The notes below the pieces were generated by a model. It saw only the letters and a list, made by a program, of their open reading frames with translations, did not search any database and was not told the origin of the DNA. A program made the translations under genes and the position numbers. Positions 1 to 15,023 of a stretch of 64,000 nucleotides of DNA are shown in pieces (position 1 is the first letter of the stretch; every line of letters starts with the position of its first letter). Source of the DNA: Tachypleus tridentatus (Eukaryota > Arthropoda > Merostomata > Xiphosura > Limulidae); the NCBI RefSeq assembly GCF_004210375.1, contig NW_027467782.1, forward strand, positions 22,609,276-22,673,275, read 5' to 3'.

Positions 1-3000
1 ACACTCTAATATAACTTATCTATTTCAAACAACATCATTCAAACACACACACTCTAATATAACTTATCTATTTTAAACAACATCATTCAAACACACACAC
101 TCTAATATAACTTATCTATTTTAAACAACATCATTCAAACACACACACTCTAATATAACTTATCTATTTTAAACAACATCATTCAAACACACACACTCTA
201 ATATAACTTATCTATTTCAAACAACATCATTCAAACACACACACTCTAATATAACTTATTTATTTCATTCAAACAACATCATTCAAACAAACAACATCAT
301 TCAAACACACACACTCTAATATAACTTATCTATTTTAAACAACATCATTCAAACACACACACTCTAATATAACTTATCTATTTTAAACAACATCATTCAA
401 ACACACACACTCTAATATAACTTATCTATTTTAAACAACATCATTCAAACACACACACTCTAATATAACTTATCTATTTTAAACAACATCATTCAAACAC
501 ACACACTCTAATATAACTTATCTATTTTAAACAACATCATTCAAACACACACACTCTAATATAACTTATCTATTTCAAACAACATCATTCAAACAACACA
601 CACTCTAATATAACTTATCTATTTTAAACAACATCATTCAAACACACACACTCTAATATAACTTATCTATTTTAAACAACATCATTCAAACACACACACT
701 CTAATATAACTTATCTATTTCAAACAACATCATTCAAACACACACACTCTAATATAACTTATCTATTTTAAACAACATCATTCAAACACACACACTCTAA
801 TATAACTTATCTATTTTAAACAACATCATTCAAACACACACACTCTAATATAACTTATCTATTTTAAACAACATCATTCAAACACACACACTCTAATATA
901 ACTTATCTATTTCAAACAACATCATTCAAACACACACACTCTAATATAACTTATCTATTTTAAACAACATCATTCAAACACACACACTCTAATATAACTT
1001 ATCTATTTTAAACAACATCATTCAAACACACACACACTCTAATATAACTTATCTATTTTAAACAACATCATTCAAACACACACACTCTAATATAACTTAT
1101 CTATTTTAAACAACATCATTCAAACACACACACTCTAATATAACTTATCTATTTCAAACAACATCATTCAAACACACACACTCTAATATAACTTATCTAT
1201 TTTAAACAACATCATTCAAACACACACACTCTAATATAACTTATCTATTTTAAACAACATCATTCAAACACACACACTCTAATATAACTTATCTATTTTA
1301 AAACAACATCATTCAAACACACACACTCTAATATAACTTATCTATTTTAAACAACATCATTCAAACACACACACTCTAATATAACTTATCTATTTCAAAC
1401 AACATCATTCAAACACACACACTCTAATATAACTTATCTATTTCAAACAACATCATTCAAACACACACACTCTAATATAACTTATCTATTTCAAACAACA
1501 TCATTCAAACACACACACTCTAATATAACTTATCTATTTTAAACAACATCATTCAAACACACACACTCTAATATAACTTATCTATTTTAAACAACATCAT
1601 TCAAACACACACACTCTAATATAACTTATCTATTTTAAACAACATCATTCAAACACACACACTCTAATATAACTTATCTATTTTAAACAACATCATTCAA
1701 ACACACACACTCTAATATAACTTATCTATTTTAAACAACATCATTCAAACACACACACTCTAATATAACTTATCTATTTTAAACAACATCATTCAAACAC
1801 ACACACTCTAATATAACTTATCTATTTTAAACAACATCATTCAAACACACACACTCTAATATAACTTATCTATTTCAAACAACATCATTCAAACACACAC
1901 ACTCTAATATAACTTATCTATTTTAAACAACATCATTCAAACACACACACTCTAATATAACTTATCTATTTTAAACAACATCATTCAAACACACACACTC
2001 TAATATAACTTATCTATTTTAAACAACATCATTCAAACACACACACTCTAATATAACTTATCTATTTCAAACAACATCATTCAAACACACACACTCTAAT
2101 ATAACTTATCTATTTTAAACAACATCATTCAAACACACACACTCTAATATAACTTATCTATTTTAAACAACATCATTCAAACACACACACTCTAATATAA
2201 CTTATCTATTTCAAACAACATCATTCAAACACACACACTCTAATATAACTTATCTATTTTAAACAACATCATTCAAACACACACACTCTAATATAACTTA
2301 TCTATTTTAAACAACATCATTCAAACACACACACTCTAATATAACTTATCTATTTCAAACAACATCATTCAAACACACACACTCTAATATAACTTATCTA
2401 TTTTAAACAACATCATTCAAACACACACACTCTAATATAACTTATCTATTTTAAACAACATCATTCAAACACACACACTCTAATATAACTTATCTATTTC
2501 AAACAACATCATTCAAACACACACACTCTAATATAACTTATCTATTTTAAACAACATCATTCAAACACACACACTCTAATATAACTTATCTATTTTAAAC
2601 AACATCATTCAAACACACACACTCTAATATAACTTATCTATTTTAAACAACATCATTCAAACACACACACTCTAATATAACTTATCTATTTTAAACAACA
2701 TCATTCAAACACACACACTCTAATATAACTTATCTATTTTAAACAACATCATTCAAACACACACACTCTAATATAACTTATCTATTTTAAACAACATCAT
2801 TCAAACACACACACTCTAATATAACTTATCTATTTCAAACAACATCATTCAAACACACACACTCTAATATAACTTATCTATTTTAAACAACATCATTCAA
2901 ACACACACACTCTAATATAACTTATCTATTTTAAACAAATATCATTCAAACACACACACTCTAATATAACTTATCTATTTTAAACAACATCATTCAAACA

Positions 3001-6000
3001 CACACACTCTAATATAACTTATCTATTTCAAAACAACATCATTCAAACACACACACTCTAATATAACTTATCTATTTTAAACAACATCATTCAAACACAC
3101 ACACACTCTAATATAACTTATCTATTTTAAAACAACATCATTCAAACACACACACTCTAATATAACTTATCTATTTCAAACAACATCATTCAAACACACA
3201 CACTCTAATATAACTTATCTATTTTAAACAACATCATTCAAACACACACACTCTAATATAACTTATCTATTTTAAACAACATCATTCAAACACACACACT
3301 CTAATATAACTTATCTATTTTAAACAACATCATTCAAACACACACACTCTAATATAACTTATCTATTTTAAACAACATCATTCAAACACACACACTCTAA
3401 TATAACTTATCTATTTCAAACAACATCATTCAAACACACACACTCTAATATAACTTATCTATTTTAAAACACATCATTCAAACACACACACTCTAATATA
3501 ACTTATCTATTTTAAACAACATCATTCAAACACACACACTCTAATATAACTTATCTATTTTAAACAACATCATTCAAACACACACACTCTAATATAACTT
3601 ATCTATTTCAAACAACATCATTCAAACACACACACTCTAATATAACTTATCTATTTTAAACAACATCATTCAAACACACACACTCTAATATAACTTATCT
3701 ATTTTAAACAACATCATTCAAACACACACACTCTAATATAACTTATCTATTTTAAACAACATCATTCAAACACACACACTCTAATATAACTTATCTATTT
3801 TTAAACAACATCATTCAAACACACACACTCTAATATAACTTATCTATTTTAAACAACATCATTCAAACACACACACTCTAATATAACTTATCTATTTTAA
3901 ACAACATCATTCAAACACACACACTCTAATATAACTTATCTATTTCAAACAACATCATTCAAACACACACACTCTAATATAACTTATCTATTTTAAACAA
4001 CATCATTCAAACACACACACTCTAATATAACTTATCTATTTTAAACAACATCATTCAAACACACACACTCTAATATAACTTATCTATTTTAAACAACATC
4101 ATTCAAACACACACACTCTCTAATATAACTTATCTATTTTAAACAACATCATTCAAACACACACACTCTAATATAACTTATCTATTTTAAACAACATCAT
4201 TCAAACACACACACTCTAATATAACTTATCTATTTTAAACAACATCATTCAAACACACACACTCTAATATAACTTATCTATTTCAAACAACATCATTCAA
4301 ACACACACTCTAATATAACTTATCTATTTTAAAACAACATCATTCAAACACACACACTCTAATATAACTTATCTATTTTAAACAACATCATTCAAACACA
4401 CACACTCTAATATAACTTATCTATTTTAAACAACATCATTCAAACACACACACTCTAATATAACTTATCTATTTTTAAAACAACATCATTCAAACACACA
4501 CACTCTAATATAACTTATCTATTTCAAACAACATCATTCAAACACACACACTCTAATATAACTTATCTATTTTAAACAACATCATTCAAACACACACACT
4601 CTAATATAACTTATCTATTTTAAACAACATCATTCAAACACACACACTCTAATATAACTTATCTATTTTAAACAACATCATTCAAACACACACACTCTAA
4701 TATAACTTATCTATTTTAAACAACATCATTCAAACACACACACTCTAATATAACTTATCTATTTTAAACAACATCATTCAAACACACACACTCTAATATA
4801 ACTTATCTATTTTAAACAACATCATTCAAACACACACACTCTAATATAACTTATCTATTTTAAAAAAACATCATTCAAACACACACACTCTAATATAACT
4901 TATCTATTTTAAAACAACATCATTCAAACACACACACTCTAATATAACTTATCTATTTCAAACAACATCATTCAAACACACACACTCTAATATAACTTAT
5001 CTATTTTAAACAACATCATTCAAACACACACACTCTAATATAACTTATCTATTTTAAACAACATCATTCAAACACACACACTCTAATATAACTTATCTAT
5101 TTTAAACAACATCATTCAAACACACACACTCTAATATAACTTATCTATTTCAAACAACATCATTCAAACACACACACTCTAATATAACTTATCTATTTCA
5201 AAAATCATTCAAACACACACACTCTAATATAACTTATCTATTTTAAACAACATCATTCAAACACACACACACTCTAATATAACTTATCTATTTTAAACAA
5301 CATCATTCAAACACACACACTCTAATATAACTTATCTATTTTAAACAACATCATTCAAACACACACACTCTAATATAACTTATCTATTTTAAACAACATC
5401 ATTCAAACACACACACTCTAATATAACTTATCTATTTTAAACAACATCATTCAAACACACACACTCTAATATAACTTATCTATTTTAAACAACATCATTT
5501 AACACACACACTCTAATATAACTTATCTATTTTAAACAACATCATTCAAACACACACACTCTAATATAACTTATCTATTTCAAAACAACATCATTCAAAC
5601 ACACACACTCTAATATAACTTATCTATTTCAAACAAATATCATTCAAACACACACACTCTAATATAACTTATCTATTTCAAACAACATCATTCAAACACA
5701 CACACTCTCTAATATAACTTATCTATTTTAAACAACATCATTCAAACACACACACTCTAATATAACTTATCTATTTTAAACAACATCATTCAAACACACA
5801 CACTCTAATATAACTTATCTATTTCAAACAACATCATTCAAACACACACACTCTAATATATAATTTATCTATTTCAAACAACATCATTCAAACACACACA
5901 CTTCTAATATAACTTATCTATTTTAAAACAACATCATTCAAACACACACACTCTAATATAACTTATCTATTTTAAACAACATCATTCAAACACACACACT

Positions 6001-9000
6001 CTAATATAACTTATCTATTTTAAAACAACATCATTCAAACACACACACTATAATATAACTTATCTATTTTAAACAACATCATTCAAACACACACACTCTA
6101 ATATAACTTATCTATTTTAAACAACATCATTCAAACACACACACTCTATAATATAACTTATCTATTTTAAACAACATCATTCAAACACACACACTCTAAT
6201 ATAACTTATCTATTTCAAACAACATCATTCAAACACACACACTCTAATATAACTTATCTATTTCAAACAACATCATTCAAACACACACACTCTAATATAA
6301 CTTATCTATTTCAAACAACATCATTCAAACACACACACTCTAATATAACTTATCTATTTCAAACAACATCATTCAAACACACACACTCTAATATAACTTA
6401 TCTATTTTAAAAAAACATCATTCAAACACACACACTCTAATATAACTTATCTATTTTAAACAACATCATTCAAACACACACACTCTAATATAACTTATCT
6501 ATTTTAAACAACATCATTCAAACACACACACTCTAATATAACTTATCTATTTTAAACAACATCATTCAAACACACACACTCTAATATAACTTATCTATTT
6601 CAAACAACATCATTCAAACACACACACTCTAATATAACTTATCTATTTCAAACAACATCATTCAAACACACACACACTCTAATATAACTTATCTATTTCA
6701 AACAACATCATTCAAACACACACACTCTAATATAACTTATCTATTTTAAACAACATCATTCAAACACACACACTCTAATATAACTTATCTATTTTAAACA
6801 ACATCATTCAAACACACACACTTCTAATATAACTTATCTATTTCAAACAACATCATTCAAACACACACACTCTAATATAACTTATCTATTTTAAAACAAC
6901 ATCATTCAAACACACACACTCTAATATAACTTATCTATTTTTAAACAACATCATTCAAACACACACACTTCTAATATAACTTATCTATTTCAAAAATCAT
7001 TCAAACACACACACTCTAATATAACTTATCTATTTCAAACAACATCATTCAAACACACACAATATAATATAACTTATCTATTTTAAACAATATCATTCAA
7101 ACACACACACTATAATATAACTTATCTATTTTAAACAACATCATTCAAACACACACACTCTAATATAACTTATCTATTTCAAACAACATCATTCAAACAC
7201 ACACACTCTAATATAACTTATCTATTTTAAACAACATCATTCAAACACACACACTCTAATATAACTTATCTATTTTAAACAACATCATTCAAACACACAC
7301 ACTCTAATATAACTTATCTATTTCAAACAACATCATTCAAACACACACACTCTAATATAACTTATCTATTTTAAACAACATCATTCAAACACACACAATT
7401 TCTAATATAACTTATCTATTTTAAACAACATCATTCAAACACACACACTCTAATATAACTTATCTATTTTAAACAACATCATTCAAACACACACACTCTA
7501 ATATAACTTATCTATTTCAAACAACATCATTCAAACACACACACTCTAATATAACTTATCTATTTTAAAACAACATCATTCAAAACACACACACTCTAAT
7601 ATAACTTATCTATTTCAAACAACATCATTCAAACACACACTCTAATATAACTTATCTATTTCAAACAACATCATTCAAACACACACACACTCTAATATAA
7701 CTTATCTATTTTTAAACAACATCATTCAAACACACACACTCTAATATAACTTATTTATTCTATTTTAAAACAAATATCATTCAAACACACACACTCTAAT
7801 ATAACTTATCTATTTCAAACAACATCATTCAAACACACAATACTCTAATATAACTTATCTATTTTAAACAACATCATTCAAACACACACACTCTAATATA
7901 ACTTATCTATTTCAAACAACATCATTCAAACACACACACTCTAATATAACTTATCTATTTTCAAACAACATCATTCAAACACACACACTCTAATATAACT
8001 TATCTATTTCAAACAACATCATTCAAACACACACACTCTAATATAACTTATCTATTTTAAACAACATCATTCAAACACACACACACATCTAATATAACTT
8101 ATCTATTTTAAAACAACATCATTCAAACACACACACTCTAATATAACTTATCTATTTCAAACAACATCATTCAAACACACACACTTCTAATATAACTTAT
8201 CTATTTTAAAACAACATCATTCAAACACACACACTCTAATATAACTTATCTATTTTAAACAACATCATTCAAACACACACACTCTAATATAACTTATCTA
8301 TTTCAAACAACATCATTCAAACACACAATAATTCTCTAATATAACTTTATCTATTTCAAACAACATCATTCTAATATAACTCTAATATAACTCTATTTTA
8401 AAACAACATCATTCAAACACACACACTCTAATATAACTTATCTATTTCAAACAACATCATTCAAACACACACACTAATATAACTTATCTATTTTAAACAA
8501 CATCATTCAAACACACAATACACATTCTAATATAACTTATCTATTTCAAACAACATCATTCAAACACACATTTCTAATATAACTTTATCTATTTTAAAAC
8601 AAATATCATTCAAACACACACACTCTAATATAACTTATCTATTTCAAACAACATCATTCAAACACACACACTCTAATATAAACTTATCTATTTTAAACAA
8701 CATCATTCAAACACACACACTCTAATATAACTTATCTATTTTAAACAACATCATTCAAACACACACACTCTAATATAACTTATCTATTTTAAACAACATC
8801 ATTCAAACACACACACTCTAATATAACTTATCTATTTCAAACAACATCATTCAAACACACACACTCTAATATAACTTATCTATTTCAAACAACATCATTC
8901 AAACACACACAATATAATATAACTTATCTATTTCAAAACAACATCATTCAAACACACACACTCTAATATGAATTATCTATTTCAAACAACATCATTCAAA

Positions 9001-10749
9001 CACACACAATATAATATAACTTATCTATTTTAAACAAATATCATTCAAACACACACACTTCTAATATAACTTATCTATTTCAAACAACATCATTCAAACA
9101 CACACACACTCTAATATAACTTATCTATTTTAAACAACATCATTCAAACACACACACTCTAATATAACTTATCTATTTTAAACAACATCATTCAAACACA
9201 CACACTCTAATATAACTTATCTATTTTAAACAACATCATTCAAACACACACACTCTAATATAACTTATCTATTTCAAACAACATCATTCAAACACACACA
9301 CTCTAATATAACTTATCTATTTCAAACAACATCATTCAAACACACACACTCTAATATAACTTATCTATTTTAAACAACATCATTCAAACACACACATTCT
9401 CTAATATAACTTATCTATTTCAAACAACATCATTTCAAACACACACACTCTAATATAACTTATCTATTTTAAACAACATCATTCAAAACACACACATTAA
9501 TATAACTTATCTATTTTAAACAACATCATTCAAACACACACACTCTAATATAACTTATCTATTTCAAACAACATCATTCAAAACACACTCTAATATAACT
9601 TATCTATTTCAAACAACATCATTCAAACACACACATTCTAATATATAACTTATCTATTTTAAAACAACATCATTCATTCAAACACAATACCCTCTAATAT
9701 AACTTATCTATTTCTTAAATAAACATCATTCAAAGACACAATAATTCTAATATAACTTATCTATTTCAAACAACATCATTCAAACACACACACACTCTAA
9801 TATAACTTATCTATTTCAAACAACATCATTCAAACACACACACTCTAATATAACTTATCTATTTCAAACAAATCATTCAAACACACACACTTAATATAAC
9901 TTATCTATTTCAAACAACATCATTCAAACACACACATACTCTAATATAACTTATCTATTTTAAAATCAACATCATTCAAACACATAATAACTCTAATATA
10001 AAATTATCTATTTTAAACAACATCATTCAAACACACACATACTCTAATATAACTTTATCTATTTTAAACAACATCATTCAAACACACACACTTTCTAATA
10101 TAACTTATCTATTTTAAAAACAAACATCATTCAAACACACACACACTCTAATATAACTTATCTATTTTAAACAACATCATTCAAACACACACACTTATAA
10201 TATAACTTATCTATTTTAAACAAATATCATTCAAAACACACACTCTAATATAACTTATCTATTTCAAACAACATCATTCAAACACAATACAATTCTAATA
10301 TAACTTATCTATTTCAAACAACATCATTCAAACACACACACTCTAATATAACTTATCTATTTTAAACAACATCATTCAAACACACACACATTCTAATATA
10401 ACTTTATCTATTTCAAACAACATCATTCAAACACACACACTCTAATATAATATAAGTTATCTATTTTCAAACAACATCATCTCAAATTACAATACACTAT
10501 AATATAACTTATCTATTTCAAACAAATAACATCATTCAAACACACACACTCTATATATAACTTATCTATTTTAAACAACATCATTCAAACAACACACACA
10601 CTAATAATATAACTTATCTATTTCAAACAAATATCATTCAAACACAATAATAATTCTAATATAACTTATCTATTTTAAACAACATCATTCAAAACACACA
10701 CACATTCTAATATAACTTATCTATTTTAAACAACATCATTCAAACACAC
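1..10749. repeat. 48-bp satellite array, about 220 units
   Basis: Head-to-tail repeats with a 48-bp period (successive units start at 1, 49 and 97). Each unit opens with ACACTCTAATATAACTTATC and closes with a short CA run. Two interleaved variants differ at one base (TATTTC versus TATTTT before AAAC). Units are almost identical to about 5 kb; from about 7 kb, and strongly from 8.3 kb, they carry small indels, extra T or A in homopolymers, lost CA steps and AAT insertions. No reading frame is supported. This is typical of heterochromatic satellite DNA. Both true array-edge degeneration and poor consensus next to a gap could explain the ragged right side. Confidence 0.97.
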
Positions 10750-11249
10750 NNNNNNNNNNNNNNNNNNNNNNNNNNNNNNNNNNNNNNNNNNNNNNNNNNN
10801 NNNNNNNNNNNNNNNNNNNNNNNNNNNNNNNNNNNNNNNNNNNNNNNNNNNNNNNNNNNNNNNNNNNNNNNNNNNNNNNNNNNNNNNNNNNNNNNNNNNN
10901 NNNNNNNNNNNNNNNNNNNNNNNNNNNNNNNNNNNNNNNNNNNNNNNNNNNNNNNNNNNNNNNNNNNNNNNNNNNNNNNNNNNNNNNNNNNNNNNNNNNN
11001 NNNNNNNNNNNNNNNNNNNNNNNNNNNNNNNNNNNNNNNNNNNNNNNNNNNNNNNNNNNNNNNNNNNNNNNNNNNNNNNNNNNNNNNNNNNNNNNNNNNN
11101 NNNNNNNNNNNNNNNNNNNNNNNNNNNNNNNNNNNNNNNNNNNNNNNNNNNNNNNNNNNNNNNNNNNNNNNNNNNNNNNNNNNNNNNNNNNNNNNNNNNN
11201 NNNNNNNNNNNNNNNNNNNNNNNNNNNNNNNNNNNNNNNNNNNNNNNNN
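10750..11249. other. Assembly gap (500 N)
   Basis: Exactly 500 N, which is normally a placeholder for a gap of unknown length. The satellite stops at its left edge and does not resume on the right, so the array end and an unknown amount of sequence are missing. Confidence 0.98.
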
Positions 11250-11484
11250 CTATCCACGCTAGCCGCTTCTAATTTAATAGTTTAAGACTAGAGAAGACAG
11301 CTGGGTTTCACCTTCCATCGCCAACTCTTGGGCTAGTCTTTTACCAAAGAATATTGGGATTAATCGTAACATTATAACGCCACAACGGCTGGAAGGTTGA
11401 ACATGTTTGATATGAGAGGAAATCGAATCCATTCCCCTCAACTTACAAATTGAACGCTCTAACTATCATGTTATGTCGGGCCAT
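11250..11484 (-). mobile_element. SINE-A copy, old, cut by the gap
   Basis: Diverged copy of the commonest SINE here (SINE-A), minus orientation. The block around CCAACTCTTGGGCTAGTC and the tRNA-like head ending in GTCGGGCC are recognisable; the A-rich tail side is lost in the gap. The B-box region is strongly mutated. Confidence 0.8.
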
Positions 11485-11905
11485 TAGGCCTAGAATCTAG
11501 ATCTAATTGTTTATCAGGGGCAACGCTTGAATTGTAACCTTACGATACATTTACATTTTATAGATTATATACCAGTAAATATATTTTACTGCATGATTCT
11601 GTCCAAATAATCACATTTTTCATGAAACAAGCACCACCTACAGGCTGCTATACATACTTACAGTTTCGGAAATATGTTTTGATGATAAATATGTAATTAA
11701 TGTGTTAAAATGAAGCAACACTCCTAGTTTACAACAAAGGTTTATTTTCATATCAGTTAACTACTGATCTTGATTTACAGTAAAATGGTAAAACATAAGG
11801 TCAAACACGGTTATTAAATTTCAAGTTGTTTACAAGATAAGAAAAGTTTATATATTAATGCTATATTTCAGTACTAGCCTAAATATATGTAAAAATAACT
11901 GTGGG
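11485..11905. other. AT-rich DNA, nothing recognised
   Basis: No coding frame, splice-bounded exon or known repeat seen. Confidence 0.5.
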
Positions 11906-12065
11906 CTATTTATATGCAAAAAACAGCTCGTTTGGGTTGAGAAAATATTTTACATAGAAGAGGAACAACGTTTCGACCTTCTTCGGTCATCGTCAGGTTC
12001 ACAAAGAAAGAGATAACTGGTAGGATTGTTTGATCTGAATAAAAAATTATTCCTGTTCTCGAGTC
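11906..12065 (-). mobile_element. Penelope-like terminus with hammerhead-like motif
   Basis: Reading the minus strand, this piece shares sequence with 26130-26250 (+) and 62224-62346. It contains a hammerhead-like core at 11963-12000: CTGACGA, then arms GACC and GGTC around a GAAGAA loop, then GAAA, enclosed by outer arms GAAC and GTTC. One extra T sits between CTGACGA and the first arm. Hammerhead motifs are known in the terminal repeats of Penelope-like retroelements, and a Penelope-type RT scrap occurs at 44.3-44.6 kb. Assignment to that class is inference; there is no reverse transcriptase at this locus. Confidence 0.5.
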
Positions 12066-12102
12066 TCTTGCGGTTCTAATATTAATTTTCATGATGTCCT
12101 CA

Positions 12103-12195
12103 GATGACACAGCAGTATATCTTTAGGTTTAAATTTCTAAAATCAGGGGATAAATTCCCCTCACTAGAGACAGTAGATAACCAAATATTCATGAC
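12103..12195 (+). mobile_element. SINE-C fragment, degenerate
   Basis: Diverged tRNA-like head of SINE-C, plus orientation: AGCAGTATATCT, then CTAAAATCAGGGG and ATTCCCCTC. Matches the reverse of copies at 15362 and 20086. Confidence 0.6.
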
Positions 12196-12339
12196 GATTT
12201 CATTCTCCGAAAGAAAATACTTGTATTACATTCGTGTATGTTTGTAACTACGTCAGTCACAATGACTATCCGATAGTCCTTTGTATGGGTTTCCGGTCAA
12301 CATGAAGGCCAGGACTTGACTGCATATTGCACGTACGTA

Positions 12340-13708
12340 CACCCTTGTGCAAATTAATTGAAACAAAACGGGAAATTACGATTTTTTTCAATCTTTTGCG
12401 TTTTATTTCTGAGAATCCAAAAATTACTCACAAATTAATACATGATATGACCGCCTTTATTTCTCAGAAGGTCATTAATCCACTTTGGTATCGAGTCAAC
12501 GAGTTGACTACAATCTTTACTAATTTTTGGATCGCGGTATCACACCTCAATTATGGCCTCAATTAGCTTATCTTTCGTAGTACAGTCTTTTGCCCGAAGT
12601 CTTTCTTTACAAATCGCCCAAAAATTTTCAAAAAGATTTATTTCCGGAAAGTTTTCAGCCCAGTCCAGCACCTTTATTCGCGTTGTAGTCATAAAATTCT
12701 TCACAAGCTTCGATGTGTGGCACGGAGCCAGATTTTGCTGAAAAATGCCAGATCCATTCTGGAACGACTCTTCTCTGCAAATCTTCGATGTACTGTGTCC
12801 CTCGCATTATACCTTCTACGATATGTAAACCTCCGACGCCATAGTAGCTGAAAAAGTCCCAAAACATCTTCAAGAAATGTTTTACGAACTGATTGATGTG
12901 AGATTCTCGAAGTTTCTCACCTGAAGATCTGCAAATATGCAGACTTCTTTGACCCGGTACTAAGAAATGAGTCTCGTCACTGAATAACACCTTCCTATAC
13001 TGTTCTTGCGTCCAGTTCTTGTATTTCAAACCCCATTGATACCGTTTTTTTCTTCATTGAGTTGATAAGTTGTTTTTTCACTGCTCTCCTAGCCCCTCGA
13101 CCGACATCAAGAAGCCCACGACGAACCGTTGAAGAGCTGACTTTTATTCCTTTGACTTCCAAACCTCTTGTTATGGCGTCACTTCTTTTCCGTGGATCTT
13201 TCACACTCTCCTTAACCACGTACGAGTCGTCTCTTGGCATTGTTTTCCTTTTTCGGCCACATCTTCCTTTACGTTTTGGACTGATAGATCCCGTTCTCAC
13301 CTTGGCCTTGATTACACAGCTGGCGGTAAATAGGCTAACACCAACAACGTCCGCGATTTCCCTATAAGTCATGCCTGTTTTGCTCGTGCAGTGTCATAAT
13401 CTTTGTACGCTTTCTAGGAGTCACGTCCATTGTGTATGACTGTTGAAAGACGACTGATTAGCAGTAAAACAAATAGCCTCATTTTTGAGGAAAGTCTAAC
13501 GCAATTTCGAATGAGGTAATATTTCTCAAAATTTCGTCATATATCCCAAAAATAGATCGACCGTACTGCAAAACACAGCTAATTACGCCGTCTGTGTGAA
13601 GAAAAATGACTATTAAAGGAAATCAGCGGGTCCAGCGAGCCTACACCGGCCGCCATGCTGAAAATATTGTAAAATGACCATTTGTTTCAATTAATTTGCA
13701 CATTATAT
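12340..13708 (-). mobile_element. Tc1-like DNA transposon, copy 1
   Basis: Inverted repeats of about 28 bp (TGTGCAAATTAATTGAAAC near 12347 and its complement near 13684), flanked by TA on both sides (12338-12339 and 13709-13710). Length 1369 bp, usual for Tc1/mariner elements with one transposase gene. The right terminal six bases are mutated relative to the other end. It has the same family as 48134-49098 in the opposite orientation. Dead because the transposase is frameshifted. Confidence 0.92.
12540..13430 (-). pseudogene. Tc1-like transposase, broken (copy 1)
   Basis: A Tc1-family transposase would bind the inverted repeats and cut and paste the element with a DD34E catalytic core. Visible in order: start ATG at 13430; a first helix-turn-helix beginning GMTYREIADVVGV; a basic GRCGRKRK stretch; a second helix-turn-helix around STVRRGLLDVGRGARRAVKK; then FSDETHF with the first catalytic Asp; GIFQQNLAPCHTSK; and a decayed PEINLFENFW at the Glu. 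There are at least three frame breaks: just after the start, near 13030-13050, and near 12770. The second catalytic position reads Asn (FQQN) where the family has Asp; the copy at 48 kb shares this. Confidence 0.88.
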
Positions 13709-14398
13709 TACGTGCAGAAGCCACGTTATTTAGAAAGGTCACTCTTGTAACTTGTTTAACCAAGAACAACAAAACCAGTTGGCATTATTACATGATTCAG
13801 TTCTAAACATTTACTACTTTCAGAACCTCACGTGAGAGACTGGTTTCCACGAGACTAGATAATTACTCACTTCATCACCGAGTATTAGCAATTTAAACCT
13901 TTAACTAAGTGTCATTAATGTGTTGCTATTGGTGCAAATAATACGAAGACCTTTACTAGCAAAAAATAAATATTTCATTTTTGTGTGTTTTTATAACTAA
14001 TATAAAATATTCACTCTCGCCGTGGAACTCTAAGATCCTGTCATGCTTTACAAAGACCTTAACGCACCAGTCAAGTGTCTCCTTTATCTTAATCACTTCT
14101 ATAGCTACCTTGCTACCTCAATGCGCCGATTCCTTAATTGATTTTATTGTTGCGAGTTTCCAAACTTGATACAGTTTAACTCGTTTAATTAATGTAACGA
14201 ATGGTGCAAGGAATCAACGGTCTGATTTGAAAAGAACTGTAGTTCTATTGTATCATCAACATTGAAACTATAATAATTATATACATTGAGCATCGAAAAG
14301 TAATCATATACTTTAAACAACAATAAATATGGGGAAAAATGATTAATAGTTTAAGTGTATGCATTAGAAAAAAAGTTACATGTTTTCGACACACATTC
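13709..14398. other. AT-rich DNA, nothing recognised
   Basis: No supported gene or repeat. Short open frames only. Confidence 0.5.
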
Positions 14399-14516
14399 CC
14401 TAATAGCACAGTGGTATGTCTGCAGAATTTACAACGCTATAAAGCAGGTTTCGATATATGTTATGGTCAGAGCACGTTGTGTAGTTTTGTGCTTAACTAC
14501 AAACAAAGTTTCTCTA
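14399..14516 (+). mobile_element. SINE-B copy
   Basis: tRNA-derived SINE of a second family (SINE-B): GCACAGTGGTATGTCTGC head, B-box-like GGTTTCGAT, and the tail block GTAGTTTTGTGCTTAACTAC followed by AAAC. Mildly diverged. Confidence 0.75.
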
Positions 14517-15023
14517 CAATAGTCAATTACTAACTCAAAGTATTTACGAATAAAAATATATTGTGATATGTGGTGATAAGTTATTATTTTGATTTCTTAT
14601 TATTTACTTTGGAGAGCAGTCACTTTTCCATAATTTTTTGCTGGTAGTAAAGGGTGATATAGATGTGGGACGTCATGAGCTCGAACACCCTCATCTCGCT
14701 TTCCTAATTTCAATTAATTTTGATTATTTTATTGTTGTTAATTTTCTTCATGTGAGACTGGCGAGTGGAGGTTAAAACTGACAGTCAGTGTTTCCACCTT
14801 CAAAATCTGGAGTACAGTTTATATACCATATTATAGCCTATACCCTGGGATTCCTTGAATTGGTGCAGCGTCTTTGATTTTTGTTCAGATTTATTTTTGT
14901 GTATTACAAATATATGTTACACAAAATATCAATTGTAGAAATATAAAATAATGTGTTATCAATAAGTGCTATACCTATAAAACGTTACAAATGCAAAACT
15001 ATGTAATGTAAATTAAATATAGA
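14517..15023. other. No gene recognised
   Basis: AT-rich. No exon with convincing splice signals and no known repeat. Confidence 0.45.

Noticed and set aside
1-10749. CRISPR-like array
   Set aside because: No unique spacers; the whole 48-bp unit repeats, and the setting is an animal genome.
1-10749. Telomere
   Set aside because: The unit is 48 bp and AT-rich; no TTAGG or TTAGGG runs.
10736-11257. 173-codon open frame
   Set aside because: It is translated N; the frame spans the assembly gap.
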